Assembly: GCF_000189635.1 (NCBI RefSeq)
Contig: NW_002476534.1
Location: 620,001 to 684,000, forward strand
DNA: 64,000 nt
From: Tetrahymena thermophila SB210
Taxonomy: Eukaryota; Ciliophora; Oligohymenophorea; Hymenostomatida; Tetrahymenidae
Reading direction: 5' to 3'
Shown: positions 52,715 to 64,000 of the stretch, piece by piece
Layout of the letters: each line of letters opens with the position of its first letter
Numbering within the stretch: position 1 is the stretch's first letter
Notes under the pieces: generated by a model
Database searches by the model: none
What the model was told of the DNA's origin: nothing
What the model saw: only the letters and a program-made list of their open reading frames with translations
Made by a program: the position numbers and the translations under genes

Positions 52715-53598
52715 TTTTAAAAACTCTAATCTATTTATCTATCAATTTATTATATTATCGCCTCTCTATTTTATAAATAAGCTTTTCAAAAAATTCTATT
52801 AAGATTCAAATAAATTAATATTTTCTTTTTAAATTCGCAAAATTATAGCAAACCACAAATTGAATTGATTCATTTTATTTAAAATCTTTCAAATTTGAAA
52901 TAAATAGCTTTTCCTAATACATTATAAAGCAAAGTTAATTCATATAAAATACTAAGTTATTTTCATAATTAAAAATTGCACAGCAACAGCAGCTAAATAG
53001 ATTTCAATATATTTGAAAATAAATAGCCATTTAAAATAATAGATAGCTTACTACATATATTATATTCTTCATTCTTAATTATTTATTTTAAAATTTAACA
53101 TATGCTAAAATTAATATCTTCTACTTAATTTTTTTTTATTGATAAAAATTATTTTTATATGTTTTTATTTTCAAAATATTTAAAACATTTTTAATTATTT
53201 GATGAGTAAGAAAATTTTAATAATATAATATGATATGATTCCTATCCAAATAATCAATTTTTTTAATAAAAAGTTTTATAATTAATTTAATAATGTTAAT
53301 TTTTTAAAATTAGTTTTTTTTCTTTAAAAATAGCATTTTAGAATATATTTTATGCAATTATTTTATGAAAAGAAAGTTTAAATACTTATTTTAGAGTTGT
53401 TAAATGTAATGAAATGCTTTTATCATGTTTTATTAAATTATTTAAATTAAATGGTATCATATCTTATTTGTTTGTTTTTTTTTTTATTCTATTTAAAGTA
53501 ACAATAATCAAACTTTAAATAATAATTTATTAGACAAAAATCATTTATAAATAATTTAGTAATTTAATTTAATAAATTAGGATAATTAATTAATATTA
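52715..53598. promoter_or_regulatory. Divergent intergenic region
   Basis: About 880 bases between the starts of the coiled-coil gene (left) and the kanadaptin-like gene (right); it should hold both promoters. No specific element recognised in the AT-rich sequence. Confidence 0.5.
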
Positions 53599-55876
53599 AT
53601 GGCTAATTAAGTTCATAGTTTTAATGTTGGAGAAGATTACACTGTGCCTCAGTGGAGTGCAAAGTCTCCTTATAAATATTTGTAAAATTTTAGAATTTTT
53701 CATGTTTTTAGAATTAAGTAAAATGTTTATTTTTAAATAATCAGTTTTGAAGTAATTAAGAATGGAGTGCCAATTGAAGAAAAAGATATCTCTTATAAGC
53801 CATTCTTGCTTTTAGGAAAGTATTAAGATTTATGCGATTTCGTCTTAGAACATCCGACTATATCAAGAAAGCATGCAATTGTATAGCATAAAGCAAATGG
53901 TGAGATTTTTATCTATGATTTAGGCAGTTCGCATGGAACATTTGTGAATAATAAAAGGCTTCCTAGCAAGATTTATCACAAATTACATCCTTTTGATTCC
54001 ATAAGGTTTGCTAGTTCTACAAGAATATACATTTTAAGGTGCATATAGCTGGAAGAATAAGAATAATAAGAGGATTAATAGCAATAAGAAAATGAAGAGA
54101 AAACTAATTAGGAATTAAAACCAGAAGAAGGATAAAAAGAATCATTAATGAAGGATGAAAGGATAAGAACTCCTAAAGAACTTAAAGAATTTTATTTGAA
54201 TTTGAGAGATAATGATCCATATTATAAGTAGCAGAACAAAAAGCATAAACTCACAGGTAAAAAAATTCATTTTCAAATTCATTAATTTATTTATTTGCTT
54301 ATAAATTAGGTGGCCCTACTGATTAAAATAAGAATGACAGTGAAAACGATGGTGGTATTACTTGGGGTATTGGCGATGAATAAGAAGTTTATGATTATTA
54401 AGATGAAAGTCAGATAGCATTAATACCAGATTTACTTAAAAGACTGCCAAATTTAAATGAAAAATAAGTAGAAAAAATAGAGAAATATGAAGAAAGGTTA
54501 AATAAATATAGAAATGCAGAGTAGGAATTGGAAGAATTAGTATCTAAAGAAAGAAAAGAATATGGCTTGGAAGAAAAATTAAAAGTAAAAAAGGAAAAAT
54601 TATAAGCTAAAATGCTTGAATTATAATCAAGTCTAGATCAAGCTGAAGCAAATGTGAGACATTCGTTATTTAATGAAACCGAAGATACTGATGAATAAAG
54701 TAAATTTATTTATTTATAGCTATTCTAATAATTTATTTATTAATTAGAAAAAAAAAGGACATTTTCTAAGTTTGAGGAAAGTAGATTATTTGATGATGAA
54801 GATGATGATTTTTTCGATAGAACAAAAGCCAGTAAAAAAGTATAAATTGATCATGATGAGAGAAAGAAATTAATCATGAGCAAAATAGAAAATACTACTG
54901 AGAATTTCTGGGGACTTAAAAAAAAGTTAGAAAAGTTAATTACTGAGAGATATGAATACAACAAATAGGTTTTGGATCTAAACAGCGATAACATTAAAAA
55001 GAGAGATAATTAAGAAGGAGATGATGATGAGGATGAGTTAGAAGCATACATGAAAAAAACTAACGAAACTTTGTTGAAGGAAAACAGAGAAAAGCTTTTC
55101 TCTAAAATTAGAGAGCTTAATAACGAAATAGATTTGTAAGACATTATTTCTTTGTTTAAAAAATAGATTCTAAATTTTGAATATTTTTTATTTAAAGAAA
55201 AAGCCATTTAATTTAATTTTAATTAGATTTTTTAGTTTATCATTTTAAGATTTAGAAAGAGAACATTAATTTTTTATCTAAAAAATTATTTTTTTAATTT
55301 AGGATATCTGACATGCTTAAGTATATTAAACCTGACACTGAAATAGACTATGAATAATTTGAAAAAGGATTGGAAAAGCAAATTTTTGGTAATCACGATG
55401 ATGAAGATGATGAAGAGGATGAAGGGTTAGTTAAAAAGAATTCAATATTGAAAGAAGAAAAAAAATAGAAGCAACAAGATAAAGTTAGCATAGAGTTAGC
55501 AAAACTTAGAGAACTAAAGCAAAAAAAAATAGAGTAATAGAAAATATTAGAAGGAGAAAATAAAGAGGCTAGCGAAGAAGATGTCATTAAAGCATATGAA
55601 TAGAAACTTAAATAGTAGTCCAAATATGATAAAAGTGAAGAAATGGAAGAACTGTAGAAATATAATGAAGAGTTTGGAGCAGATGGAGAGGATGCTCCTA
55701 CTTTAGTTGGTACAAATTAAAATAAAAAAATTTATTAAGTAGCTTAAAAGCCTCAAAGTAGAAACCTAAAAGCAAATAAAGAGCAAGAAGCATGTGTAGA
55801 TTTAACATACATGCAAACCATGGAAGAATATAATGAAATTTATAATGAACATATGAGCAAAAAATTTGGCTATTGA
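53599..55876 (+). CDS. SLC4A1AP: Kanadaptin-like FHA-domain protein
   Basis: Five exons (53599-53681, 53745-54256, 54310-54699, 54748-55135, 55303-55876) with phases that close give 648 residues. The N-terminus (VPQWSAKSPYKY, FEVIKNG) leads into an FHA domain at ~residues 45-130: LLLGKYQDLCDFVLEHPTIS, RKHAIVQH, IFIYDLGSSHGTFVNNKRL, SIRFASSTRIYIL. The phosphothreonine-binding residues (Gly-Lys, Ser-Arg-x-His, Ser-x-Gly-Thr) are present. ITWGIGDE and DDDFFDRT downstream are hallmarks of kanadaptin. The rest is acidic coiled coil. Kanadaptin is a conserved nuclear/cytoplasmic protein linked in other organisms to spliceosomal complexes and, in mammals, to anion exchanger 1. Introns are 63, 53, 48 and 167 nt. 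Upstream neighbour is divergent, downstream spacing is large, so it is transcribed alone. Confidence 0.88.
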
Positions 55877-57753
55877 ATTTTTTATAAAGCATTAGCTAAT
55901 TAATTTCATAAACTCTAAAATTGATATCAAAATTATTTTATTTATTTATTAAAATAAAAAATAAATATTAAATTATCAAAATTTTTATAAATTCAAAAAT
56001 TGTAAATTAATTTAATGAATAATTAAATATTGAGAAAGGAAAATTTACTATTTTATCTATCATTTGAATCAGTTAAAAATATATTAAAAATTAATCTTTG
56101 AGTATGAAATTATGAAAGTATTATTTTTTCTAATCAAAATTTAATCAGTAAGCAATAAATAAATAAATTAATTAATTATTAAAAATATCTAAAAATAAAC
56201 TTATTTTGTGTCTATAAGATTAGTTAATGATTTTGTAATTATTTTTTTGGTGTGTTTCTTTCTCATTCTTTCTGCTGTCTACAGTAAGCGAATGGAAATA
56301 TGAAACAATTTGTCTTTTTAAAAACTCTGTCTATTATAACTATTAGTTTAGTTGGCATTAACAAACAATTTATTTATTAATTAGAATAATTTATAATTTT
56401 TATAGAAAAAGTGTAAATTTACATTAAAATAGTAAAAATATATCATAAATTTATACTATTTTTACATTTATTGAAGCACATTTTTACCTTATATTTATTG
56501 TTATTTTTATTTTAAATTATTTTTCTAGGATATATTTCTTGCACTAAAACATATTCATTATATTAAAATGTAATAATTAGACAATATTTAAAGAATTAGT
56601 TTAAATAAGATTTTATCTTAAATTAAAAAAAATTTTAAACCATATTATTTTTAACACATTTTGAATAATATAATGTAAATTTTTTCCAAGTTGGTATAAA
56701 ATCAAAGATTAAAAATAATTAAATTTATATTTAAGCTAATATTATCAAACTTTTTATAAAATTCAGCATGTTTAAAAAAATATTTTTAAAGTTAATAATT
56801 ATTCAAAAGATTTATTAAATTTTCATTATATAATTTTCTAAATTGCTTTTCAAATCTCTAAATTTGTGTCTATGATTAGTTGCATTTTATTTTTTGCTTT
56901 TTTTTAGATAAACTAAATAATTGTATTTATTCTACTTTGATTTTTTACTATTTTGTATGATTTAGTTTGATCAGAAAAATCTATTTATAAATATAATAGA
57001 AAGTTTTATTTTTTGCTTATATTCAGTCAACTTTTTGAAGCACTACAAATTTGTCTCAGCTCCCTTTCTTAAAAAATTTATTTCATTAGAAGCTTTATTA
57101 TGATTATTTTTTCAGAGTTTTAATACTAATTTGAAATTAATTGCTTATTATATATACACAGATACACTTGTTTGATATGAAAAAATATCATTTTATTTAT
57201 CTAATGAAAAAAATAATAACATTTTGCTTGATACATTTTGTTTTTAAAATATTGTTAAAAAATAATATTTAATCCATCATATTATTTTTAACTGATCTAG
57301 CAGTTCAATTCAATTCTATCTTCTGTATTTTGTTTTTATCTTTGTTTGTTTGTTTGGTTAGCAAACTAAATTAAATTTGATTTTAAATAAATTAGAAAAG
57401 CTATACTAATTTATGAATCAAATTCACAACAATACATATTCAAAAATCAATAATAATTCATAAGGTAAATATAATGGATTAGTTTATTTAGCACATACTG
57501 TCAATCAAATTGATAAAGACACAGCAAGTAATAGATCGATCGATCAATCATCAAAATAAATTCTTTTGATAAAATGTGAATTTGTTAAGAGAGACAAGTA
57601 GTATAAACGGGAAAGAGATAAAACGCGAAAATATCTGTATTGAAAAAGATAAATTAAAAAATATAAAAAAATAAATTAATAAAAAACAAAAAAATTAAGA
57701 TTCTTTGATAAAAAGAAAAAGAAAATAATTATTATTACATACAGGAATTAAGA
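55877..57753. other. Intergenic, with RanBP1 promoter side
   Basis: About 1.9 kb of AT-rich sequence. A short self-complementary gatcgatcgatc tract lies at ~57,535-57,546, about 200 bases before the RanBP1 start. Nothing coding seen. Confidence 0.5.
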
Positions 57754-58311
57754 ATGGCTGACAATAAGGATTACGCTGAAGAAGTTGTTGATGATAACTA
57801 CGACCCCGAAGCCGAAGTTACTGGTGACTTCAAGCCTGTTTAGGAATTAAAGGATGTTGCAATAGTTACTGGTGAAGAAGATGAAGAAGTTGTTGATAAA
57901 TTCAGAACCAAGTTATATAGATGGAGAGATGAACAATTCAAGGAAAGAGGTGCTGGTGATTTGAAATTCCTCAAGCACAAGTAAACCTAGAAAATTAGAA
58001 TCTTGATGAGACAAGATAAGACCCATAAAATTGTTGCTAACTTCAACATTTCTCACAAGGACCCTCTTTGCAAGCTCCTCCCCTTAAAAACCAACGACAA
58101 GTCTTGGATTTGGAGCTGCTACGATTTCTCTGATTGCGAACTTCTTTTGGAAAAGCTCTGCGGTCGTTTCATCTCTGCTGAAGAATTCAACAGATTCCAA
58201 AAGGTCTTCGAAGAATCTAGAGCTCACAATGCCTCTCTTGTTTCTGAAAAGAAGGAAGAAGAACCTAAAAAGGAAGAAGAACCCAAGAAGGAAGAAGCTA
58301 AGTCTGAATGA
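57754..58311 (+). CDS. RANBP1: Ran-binding protein 1 (RanBD1 domain)
   Basis: Intronless 185-residue frame. After an acidic N-terminus (EEDEEVVDKFRTKLYR) comes a Ran-binding domain at ~residues 45-165: the RWRDEQFKERGAGDLKFLKH stretch, then KIRILMRQDKTHKIVANF, KSWIWSCYDFSD and CGRFISAEEFNRFQKVFEE. These match RanBP1 in order and spacing. The C-terminus is a repeated KKEEEP tail. RanBP1 binds Ran-GTP and assists RanGAP in releasing it from transport receptors on the cytoplasmic side. Codons are much less AT-rich than in neighbouring genes (many AAG, CTC, TCT, GCT, TTC), as expected of a highly expressed gene. Confidence 0.95.
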
Positions 58312-59349
58312 AGCAACTAATGATGCCATTATTTCTTGAAAGATTGATTTATCATACATAAAACATATTATAATATACTCTATTCTTATTTACAAAATTA
58401 TCATTAATAATAAAAAGCTTAATATATTCTTTTTAATTGTACATCTTTTAATTATAAATGCTTTGTTTGTGTTTGCATTCATTAAAATATCATTCATTTT
58501 TTAACTATTCCTTCCTTCCTTCTAACTTACATTTCATTTTATCTGAATTCAAAATTAAAACATGTTACTTACACTATGAAACTTTCCAATATGGATCAAA
58601 ATAAGTTGATATCGTAAAAAAAACAACATAAATTCGAAGATATCTTTTCTAAAATTGTGATGAATTGGTGGTAGAAATGTCAAAATATCTGAAAATTCTA
58701 AACTAAATTCATAAAAATTCATTCAAACTGATTAAAGTTTAAAAAGAATCTGATTCTGTTTAGTATTATTTTATTGTATTTATGAATGATCAAAATATTA
58801 ACAATTCTTAATAAATAAAGCAGATTAAAAAAATTTCCGCGTAATTTTTTGTCTGCCAAATTAATAATTAATCAGATAATTAATTGAAAATAATAAAAGG
58901 TAAATTATTTGAATTTTCTTTATTATTTATTATTTAATAAATAGTACATTCATTCTCTAAAGAATTCTTTTAAACCTTCTAAGTCTGCCAAAAGTTTGTC
59001 TTAGTTTTTTCCTAAGTAAAAGCATCAATAAAATTAATTGCTCTTTGTTCTTATTTTGTTGATTATTTCCAATATTTATTTTATTGTTTAAATTTAATTT
59101 ATTCTACCTAAATATTTTATAAAATTAAAAGTGACTTTACAGAGAACTCAAATTTTTCAGCAAAACGAAATCTTCTTTGATATTTTTAGAAGAAAATTTT
59201 CAAAATTTAATAAAAATTTTTTTTAAAAGTTATGAGACGAGATATTTAGTTGTTAAAAAAAAATTTTCTAACCTTATTTTTATAATAAATTAAATTTAAT
59301 ACAAAATATCTTTAAAAAAAGTTATAGTGAGAATACCTTCAAACTTCAA
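58312..59349. other. Intergenic, AT-rich
   Basis: Spacer between two genes reading in the same direction; a cttccttccttct run lies near 58,510. No exon-like block seen. Confidence 0.5.
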
Positions 59350-61909
59350 ATGTAAGAGCAAAACTCCGTGCTAACATGCACGAATCTTTGTCAGAGTTTT
59401 CAAAGCTAATCAATAGAAACAGTAAAACAAAAATAAATAAATGCTATGATTTAGAATCAGATAGAGTTAGAATAAACTAACAACTCGCTTAAATCTATTA
59501 TTTAGAGATATAACTAAGATTTAGTTGATTATTTCAATTAAAATTAAAATTTAATATAACAGAAATAAGATTTAGAACAACAAAATGAGGCACTTAAGAA
59601 GCAAATTTTTAATAAAAATTGTTAAAATAAATCAACTTAAACAGATTTAATCAGCAAAGAAATTGAAACTCAAACAGAACGAAGAGAATTTTAACAAGAT
59701 TTTGATTCTCAGTAAAAATAAAATTAATAGGGTAGAATCCCGAAAAATGAGGAAAGATTTATTGAAAATTAGAATCCAAAAAGAAAAACTTGGAGAGAAT
59801 GTGAAAAATACTAACATAGCATTAGTTCACAAAAAGATTAAGAATAAATGTATTCAAAAAGCATTGACTGTGAATACTTTGAAAGCAAAAAACACCTAGA
59901 AAAAATGCTGAAGAAGTTGACTGAAAAAATATAATTTTTATCAGACACAATAAACGAGTCTTAAGCAGCCTTTTAAAATTAATAAATAATATCGTGTCTG
60001 CAAGAAATCTAAGCAATTGTTGATTACCTTAAAATTTTAATTAATGATCAAATGGCAGAAATAAAAAAGTTCGCAGATTAAGTAAATAGCTAGGTACTTG
60101 AAATTATAGAAGAAGCAAATAAATTATAAAACATATCTCAAAAAAAATAAAATTAAGAAGAGAGTTTTAAATTTATTTCCTACACAGAGTTTACTTAGAA
60201 CTCTAACTTAAGTCATCACTTTAATAATGAAGAATCTAATTTGAACAAAAGCAGTGAATATTTAGGAGATCCAAATTGCACAATAATAAATACGTCTAGA
60301 AATACAGAAAACCTTTTTTAAGACTCAGAAATTTTCAACAATTAAGACCAATTTACAAATATCTAAGAAATTGAAAGCAACTTAAAACAAAACAATTTTT
60401 TAGATAAAAACTTAAATTATTAAAATTAGTTTAATCCTTAATTCTAATCTAAGCAAGACTGTTTTAGTGGTAAATTTAAATTAAAAAAATTTAAAAAAAT
60501 TAAATTTTAAAGTTATTTATTTTTTATAAACAGTAAAAAAGAATGAAGAAAATTCACTCAACAAAAATTACAACACAAATTTTGTTGAAGATTCAAAATT
60601 ATAAGAGAAATCATTAACAGAATTAGAGTAATAATAAGAAGAGTAATAAAAGTAAATGAATATTGAATATGATTATGATTCAAAATTAAATGAAAATATT
60701 CAATGCAGCTAAATTTTTAACAGTCAACATAAGCTGAACTAAACAGGATCTTTTCTAGAAACAAATAACTTAAATGAAAGCAATGATTAAATAAGCTAAT
60801 ATGAAAACTTACTTGAAACTTTAGGAGATGAAGAATTTGATCTAGAATAGTAGATAAATAACAAATAAAATACTGTTTATAATCAATATAAAAAGAAACC
60901 TGACAGCAAATCTAAGGCTCAAATATTTAATAGAATTTTAACATTTTCATTTGGAAACAATCCAACCTCTTTGTGCATAAATAATAGCCAAATTCCAATA
61001 TAAAAATAATCTCATATGTCAAATTAATAAGAAAATGAAATCCATCTTAAATTAGTAAAATAAGAAGAATTAAACAGTGAAATATCAAATAAATTATAAG
61101 AGACTTAAAAAAGTTATTTAAATTTTGTCAATAACTTGCTAAGTTTAATTGGTGATTCAAATACTCAAATTACTATTGAAAAATATTTAAAGTCAGATGC
61201 TTAGTAGCAAGCAGAGTTAGAAAAATCAACACTTTAAAGCTAAGAAAAAATTATATCATTCTTTGAGAAATTGAGCTGTAAATTTCATTTATAAATTATA
61301 TTTAATTTAATTTATTTTTTAGAATTTAAGTCAGAAATTGATGCTATCCAGAAGCAGTCAATCTGTTAAAGTTAATCTAATGTTGAATGCATCACAGAAA
61401 GTACACTCGAAGAAATAGGTTAATCATTTTATGCAGACCAAATCCAAAAGCAGTTTTTAACAAAAACAAAAATGATGTTTAATCAGAGAATCGAAAATAT
61501 TCGTAGAGTAAAATTCAATGGTAAATTAAATTAATTAATCAAACAATCTTTAAATTTTTCAATTAATTTTAAGTGGAAAGCATGAAAAAAATTTTTAGGA
61601 GTAATGATGGAGAAATATGCAAACAATACGATCTCTATGGGATTACAGCTGCAGATTTTATTTTCTTAAAAGTAATTTTAATTAAACATTAACAAAATTA
61701 ATTTTTTTTTATAATAGCAATATATTTAAGAGTTACTCAATTTTATGAATTAAATAAACCAAAAAACGACTCAAAGCATTAAATCAGAATTTATGGAAAG
61801 ATGTCTAGCTGAGATCGATTAACTTAAAGTCTCGAGTGAATTTAAAATTTTGATAGAATTTTTAAAGTAGTCAATTATACTTAAAATAACTATAAAATCT
61901 TATTGTTGA
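59350..61909 (+). CDS. Unrecognised Gln/Asn-rich multi-exon protein
   Basis: Five exons (59350-60469, 60534-61277, 61323-61520, 61574-61671, 61718-61909), all phases closing, encode 783 residues ending at TGA 61907-61909. Residues ~40-270 are coiled-coil-like (IELEQTNNSLKSIIQRYNQD, HLEKMLKKLTEKIQFLSDTI). The middle is Asn/Gln/Ser/Glu-rich and acidic. The C-terminal ~100 residues look folded and helical (YDLYGITAADFIFLKQYIQE, FMERCLAEIDQLKVSSEF). No membrane span or known domain. Introns are 64, 45, 53 and 46 nt. ATG 59350 keeps the coding frame; a nearby ATG at 59371 is in another frame that soon stops. Function unknown. Confidence 0.8.
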
Positions 61910-62447
61910 TAAATAAAGTTAGTTATTGTTTGTTGAAAATTTCCCTATCAAAATAAATCAATTTAGTTATAATCTATTGCTTATAATATATAATTTATAG
62001 AGTATTTAGAATATTTTCGTATTGAGTATGATTGTTAACCATACGATTCAACTTTGAAGTGAAACATAAATAAATAATTGTTTGTTAGTTATAAAAAATT
62101 AAAATATATCTTTTTTCCCCTTTTTAAATTAAGTACTTTTTTAATATAAAATTTGATATTTTAAAAAAATTATATGCCTTTTTATATTAACAAATCAATT
62201 CCTAAAAACTAATTTTTGTGAATAATCTTAAATAACAAATTTAAGCAGTTAATAAGGGTTTACTTAAAGTCAAAAAAATTTTTTTGCAGTATTTTCTTTA
62301 TTATTAAGATTTGAATGAATTATTTCAAATAAAAATAGAATTTGATTTTAATTAATAATTTAAAAATGAATTTCATCAAACAAGGCTAAATTACCGTACA
62401 AAAATAAATGGAAATTATTTTATTGAATTATATTTTTTATAGTTTTA
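61910..62447. other. Convergent intergenic region
   Basis: Spacer between the 3' ends of two converging genes; AT-rich, presumably holding both polyadenylation regions. No other signal seen. Confidence 0.5.
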
Positions 62448-64000
62448 TCAATTATTTTTAATACTTAAAATCCATTTTTCAATTGATTCTTCCTTTGATT
62501 TTTCTAGAGGATCCTTAAGATAGTTAGAATTTTCAAAGTAACCTTTAGATTTTATAAAAAATTATTAAAAAATGAATGATATATTTTTAAACTACCTTCT
62601 TCGCTATCAATATATCCATTAATTTTCTTTTCAAGAATTAATTGCATTAAATATATCTCAACAACAGCTTCTGTGACTTGTAACTATTTGCTAATGTAGC
62701 TAATTTTAATTCTTTCGTAAGGAATAATCATTCTAGTGATCTTTTCTAAACTGATAACTCTCTTTAACTCATCTATAAAATCTTTCATAAATTCATCCTA
62801 TTAAATAAAATAATTCATGTTAATTTTTGCATAGAAAATCAAAGTAATTCATGGAAATAAATGTTTTATTTTTATAGAATTTTAGTTTGCTAAACTGTTT
62901 GAGCTTAATAAAATTACTTCTAAAATTTTTGAAGTTCTGTCAACAATTGTCATGTTGAAAAGGTTAATGTTCTTGGTTTCATAAGCATAACGGAGATTTT
63001 ACATAGCAATAATTTCTCTGTCTTCCTTGTAGACCTTGGCTTCCTTGTTATCGAAGGGGTTGATGGTAGAACCGCTCAAAATGGAAGCAAGGACGACGTA
63101 TTTAAGAAGTAACTTAGCATTTGTGTTACCAATATCTTAATAATACTTGAAAGATTCTAATAATTCTTATTCAGCAAGCTTGTAATTCTTTTCAAACATA
63201 AGCATTTTACCACTTGTTTCTTTAATGACAGCCATAATCTTAGGGTCGTTGATTGTTGAAGAAAGACGCTTGGTCTTTGAGTAAACTTCTTTTAATTCTT
63301 TCTTTCTCTTTTGATTGATGAGGACACGAATTTCGATAGAGTAAACTTCTAATAAGTATTCAGATTTCTTGGGATCATCTGAACCGTCAGGCAAGGTGCA
63401 AGAAGCTTTAATTTGAGATGTAACGTCATTGAGATTTTAAAAGTCTCCAGATTCAAAGTAGATTTTAGCCAATTTCAATGATGCATTAAACCATAACTAA
63501 ATCATTTGCTTTTCTTTCAAGTAGTGTAATATAATCTCAAAGGCCTTTTGTCTTATGCTCAAATCTTGCAAAAGCATAAACTAATTTTATAAAACATAAA
63601 TTGATAAATTTTTATTTGAAAGAAGCTTGTCTGCAGTTTCTAATTAATGCTTCATATTTCATTTCACTCAAAGTGATTTTTTACTAATATAAAATCCAAT
63701 TTATCATAATTAAAAATAAACAAATAATTAATTGATTGATTATATTTAATTACGCTTTCAATAATTTAAGTGATACCATCGGTGGCATCGTTACGACTGA
63801 CACTCTCCATATTTTGTAATATTAAATTGATATTTTTAATTAAATCTTAAGTTTAGTTTTGCTTAACTGAGATAACTATAATATATTAGAGAGATTTAAA
63901 TGTCCATTTTCTTTTTGAAACATCTTTTTACTATTCGGTTTCAATAATCTTTTGGAAAATAGTGATAGCACTTGTAGGATCATCAGTAATTTCACCTTTT
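62448..64000 (-). CDS. COPS2: COP9 signalosome subunit 2 (partial, 5' end outside window)
   Basis: Four exons are visible: 64000-63754 (continuing past the window), 63649-62918, 62797-62596 and 62542-62448, with closing phases; about 425 residues. DDPTSAITIFQKIIE matches the early TPR-like repeats of CSN2. LWFNASLKLAKIYFESGDF, EYLLEVYSIEIRVL, the GKML motif and INPFDNKEAKVYKED are all family signatures. The end is a PCI winged-helix: MIIPYERIKISYISKQLQVT, then YLMQLILEKKINGYIDSEEG. CSN2 is a core subunit of the COP9 signalosome, which removes NEDD8 from cullins; CSN2 contacts the cullin-RING ligase. Rpn6 of the proteasome lid is a relative, but NPFDNKEAK favours CSN2. The 104-nt intron 63650-63753 has the least certain acceptor. 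Confidence 0.9.

Noticed and set aside
54700-54747. 48-nt in-frame stretch read as coding in the kanadaptin-like gene
   Set aside because: It begins GTAAAT and ends in a TTAG acceptor, is all A/T, and removing it keeps the frame, so an intron is the better reading.
58084-58359. Minus-strand frame opposite RanBP1
   Set aside because: Mirror of the low-AT RanBP1 coding sequence; the protein it would make has no sense and the plus strand has a clear Ran-binding domain.
59663-59899. Lys-rich 78-residue frame
   Set aside because: Out-of-frame shadow inside exon 1 of the Gln/Asn-rich gene; the true frame continues on both sides.

Overview
The window is ciliate nuclear DNA, most likely from Tetrahymena or a close relative. 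Every convincing gene uses TAA and TAG as glutamine codons and only TGA as stop. Spacers are extremely AT-rich, and introns are AT-rich with GT..AG ends, mostly 50-120 nt. Read with the standard code, the genes fall apart into short fragments, so all genes here were rebuilt by hand with TAA/TAG = Gln, using splice signals and codon phase. The genus is an inference; the code change is seen directly.

Layout. (1) 1-5.3 kb: a single-pass membrane protein with an acidic N-terminus and a Cys-rich domain (+), then a secreted lysosomal/gastric-type acid lipase with an intact Ser-Asp-His triad (-). (2) 5.3-28.5 kb: gene-poor DNA with three members of an unrecognised gene family, here called the YHN family (copies at 9.8, 18.6 and 25.2 kb, all +), a decayed family fragment at 22.7 kb, and an unrelated 11-exon gene (14.1-17.6 kb, -). 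(3) About 28.56-51.99 kb: a tandem segmental duplication of roughly three and a half units, 5-8 kb each. Each full unit carries a decayed exon-1 copy of the YHN family, normally a 5'-truncated copy of a coiled-coil gene on the minus strand, and one intact YHN gene (33.6, 41.3, 46.3 kb). The last partial unit runs into the intact coiled-coil gene (50.5-52.7 kb), and the duplication edge lies inside that gene's first intron. (4) 52.7-64 kb: a compact, conserved housekeeping stretch with a kanadaptin-like FHA protein, RanBP1, an unrecognised glutamine-rich multi-exon protein, and COP9 signalosome subunit 2 (cut by the window end).

The most unusual feature is the YHN family. It has six intact-looking members in one orientation within 38 kb. 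Five share one phase-2 intron and an almost invariant last exon (574 nt in four, 571 nt in one). One, at 9.8 kb, is a longer intronless relative. Conserved blocks are separated by fast-evolving Gln/Asn/Ser-rich linkers, and the genes share a leader sequence just upstream of the start. I do not recognise the fold or function. The housekeeping genes at the right end work in separate processes (nuclear transport, CSN/NEDD8 biology, splicing/adaptor function), and nothing suggests an operon. Large spacers hold only AT-rich sequence with microsatellites; no rRNA, tRNA, CRISPR array, telomere or chromosome-breakage motif was seen.
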